From Trichoplax adhaerens (Eukaryota > Placozoa > Uniplacotomia > Trichoplacea > Trichoplacidae): a stretch of DNA of 64,000 nt. The stretch covers positions 5,095,080-5,159,079 of the forward strand of contig NW_002060944.1 in the NCBI RefSeq assembly GCF_000150275.1, written 5' to 3'. Shown here in pieces: positions 62,479 through 64,000 of the stretch; the first letter of the stretch is position 1; each line of letters opens with the position of its first letter. The position numbers and the translations under genes are program-made. The notes under the pieces are model-generated. The model was given only the letters and a program-made list of their open reading frames with translations, had not been told where the DNA came from and ran no database searches.

Positions 62479-64000
62479 TTAACTTTTAAGAGGTGATTGT
62501 ATTGGAGATAGAGTAGAATTGAGTGTATCACTGTTACCAAAAACGCTGGAGTATGTTGATTTTAGGAAGGAGACATAATTTTGCATAGTGCGTGTAGTGT
62601 TGTTCGCTTGTTCAAGGCGATCCTTCATATCATTGAGTCTAGAGTTGCACTTTCTTTCCGCCTATATATCAGTTAAAATTATCATGGATTTCATAAATGA
62701 ACTTGTTTCTATAAATAACTATAAACACGATAACTAGCTAAAAATAATAGTTTGCGCAAAAATATTTCAGCAAAATGTCATCACAGCAATATCAATTACA
62801 TTACTATAAATTATAAATAGTCGAATACAGTAAATGCAAGATCAATAAATCTAACCTCTTCTTTTAATCGTTTGTATTGGACATTGGTATTGTTAAGCTT
62901 ATTAATTTCTCCTTCTAATTCAATTATTCGCTTTTGTGCTTCACGATCCTGTTAACCATGGACATCAATATTTTCAAAAACATTAGCATAAAGGTTTGAT
63001 ATACGCCACATGATAATTATAACTGTATTATGCATGAAAAATTAGCGTTTCGTATAACTTTTGGCATACTTTAGCAGTAAGACGTTCCCGTTGCATCTCC
63101 GATTGTCTCCTTGCATCGGCCAATGCAGTTTCATATTGTCGAATATTGGTTGTATGTTCCCTGGTTTTCTCATCTAACCGATCCTAATATAAATTACACC
63201 GGATAAAAGTGATATAAAAATAGATCTTTGGACAATTTCAAAGTTATAGTATTTTAATGCATAAATAACGTTCTCATCGTGAATAGATATACATACAATA
63301 TTGTTATCAACTCAAATTTAGTTTATCTAGAAAATGACAAGCATGGACAATATGAAGGCCTTGATATCTAGTCATTCTATCATATCCCAATATCCAGATA
63401 TTTGATTGAAAAATACTCATACAGACATTCAGATATGAAGTGATGATCCTATGCCGTAACTATCTACCTCCATTTGTTGAATAGTATCTTCCCGCTTGTT
63501 AACCAAATTAGCGTAATCACGATTCTGTTGTTCCAAGTCTTTAACTTTCCTAAATTACACAAATATTTACATCAACTGTGGTGCAGTGTACGTACTAGTT
63601 CATAAAATTTTGCACGATACATGATAAGTTGAAGCGCTGGGTTAGCTCAAGGATTGGAATCGACCGATTTAAAATATGAATTACCTATTCAAATTTTCTA
63701 TTTTCTCCTGATGACCTTTACTCTCTTCGGTTAATGTATACGATTTTAGCTTAAGCTCACTGGCTTGCGCCATTTGAGTGTCATATTTATTTGTTAATTC
63801 TGCATTTAATTTCATTTGATCCGTTAGACGTTTTTCGTAACCGACAATTCTTTCTTGTGCTTCCTGAAATCGAATCTCTGTTGTCTATATCAATATATAT
63901 AATTTACATAATAATTATAATCAAAGAGTGATTTATTGACCCTAATCGCTATTAATGGAAACTAATATTCCTTCATACTTTGAGCAGATCTGGTAAAGGT
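62479..64000 (-). CDS. ODF2: ODF2/cenexin-like centriolar coiled-coil protein, C-terminal half
   Basis: Minus-strand exons are 64000-63979 (runs off the window), 63884-63685, 63549-63468, 63183-63070, 62948-62856 and 62661-62479. All are in phase, giving about 230 C-terminal residues. The sequence is almost continuous coiled coil. It follows human ODF2 block by block: LPDLLKTTE, GYEKRLTDQ, ANLVNKREDTIQQME, DRLDEKTRE, ETALADARRQ, NSRLNDMKDRLEQ, then MQNYVSFLKSTYSSVFGNS and a short SPIQSP tail. In vertebrates ODF2/cenexin forms the distal and subdistal appendages of the mother centriole, is needed for primary cilia, and is a sperm-tail outer dense fibre component. The N-terminal half lies beyond the right edge. 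Confidence 0.93.

Noticed and set aside
1-64000. tRNA, rRNA or CRISPR features
   Set aside because: Scanning by eye for A/B-box pairs, rRNA cores and regularly spaced direct repeats found none that hold up.

Overview
This is an AT-rich animal genomic segment with compact, intron-rich genes. Introns use GTAAGT/GTATGT-type donors and short pyrimidine-AG acceptors. The proteins are strongly similar to vertebrate orthologs, while intergenic DNA is littered with GTAC/TACTGTACAGTA-type palindromic words. That combination suggests a non-bilaterian animal, most likely a placozoan (Trichoplax or a relative). The species call is inference; no rRNA or mitochondrial marker is present.

Layout. 1-4.1 kb: exons of a small four-helix membrane protein (minus strand, model incomplete). 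4.8-5.2 kb: a tandem duplication. 6.2-7.3 kb: TEX264-like ER-phagy receptor core (minus). 7.7-8.6 kb: three ~305 bp tandem repeats with near-perfect palindromes. 10.1-14.8 kb: GFI1/GFI1B-type SNAG zinc-finger repressor (minus, 3 exons, complete). 14.8-25.8 kb: a gene-poor 11 kb stretch upstream of GFI1, with two E-box clusters. 25.8-28.6 kb: RPAP2/Rtr1-type RNA polymerase II CTD phosphatase (minus, extreme 5' end unresolved). 29.9-33.1 kb: RABGGTB (plus, 9 exons, complete, 331 aa). 36.3-41.6 kb: pappalysin (PAPP-A-like) metzincin (plus, 3 exons, 1598 aa). 45.1-45.7 kb: three ~200 bp tandem repeats. 47.4-50.9 kb: EVI5-like TBC RabGAP (plus, 13 exons, 542 aa). 53.0-54.3 kb: degenerate repeat array. 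55.2-61.0 kb: endophilin-B/SH3GLB (plus, 8 exons, 343 aa). 62.5-64.0 kb: 3' half of an ODF2/cenexin gene (minus, runs off the window).

All exon models were joined by hand from splice sites, reading phase and protein similarity. Every internal junction listed keeps frame. The genes are not an operon or pathway. RABGGTB prenylates Rab GTPases and the EVI5-like protein switches Rabs off. SH3GLB, TEX264 and the Rab genes all act in membrane traffic or autophagy. GFI1 is a transcription factor, RPAP2 acts on RNA polymerase II, pappalysin is secreted, and ODF2 is centriolar/ciliary.

The main message is linkage. Human orthologs of most of these genes lie on 1p (GFI1, EVI5, RPAP2, SH3GLB1, ODF2L, RABGGTB) and on the paralogous 9q33-34 block (GFI1B, SH3GLB2, ODF2, PAPPA). 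The window therefore looks like a single-copy remnant of the chromosome segment that vertebrates duplicated. I found no CRISPR array, rRNA, convincing tRNA or autonomous transposon.
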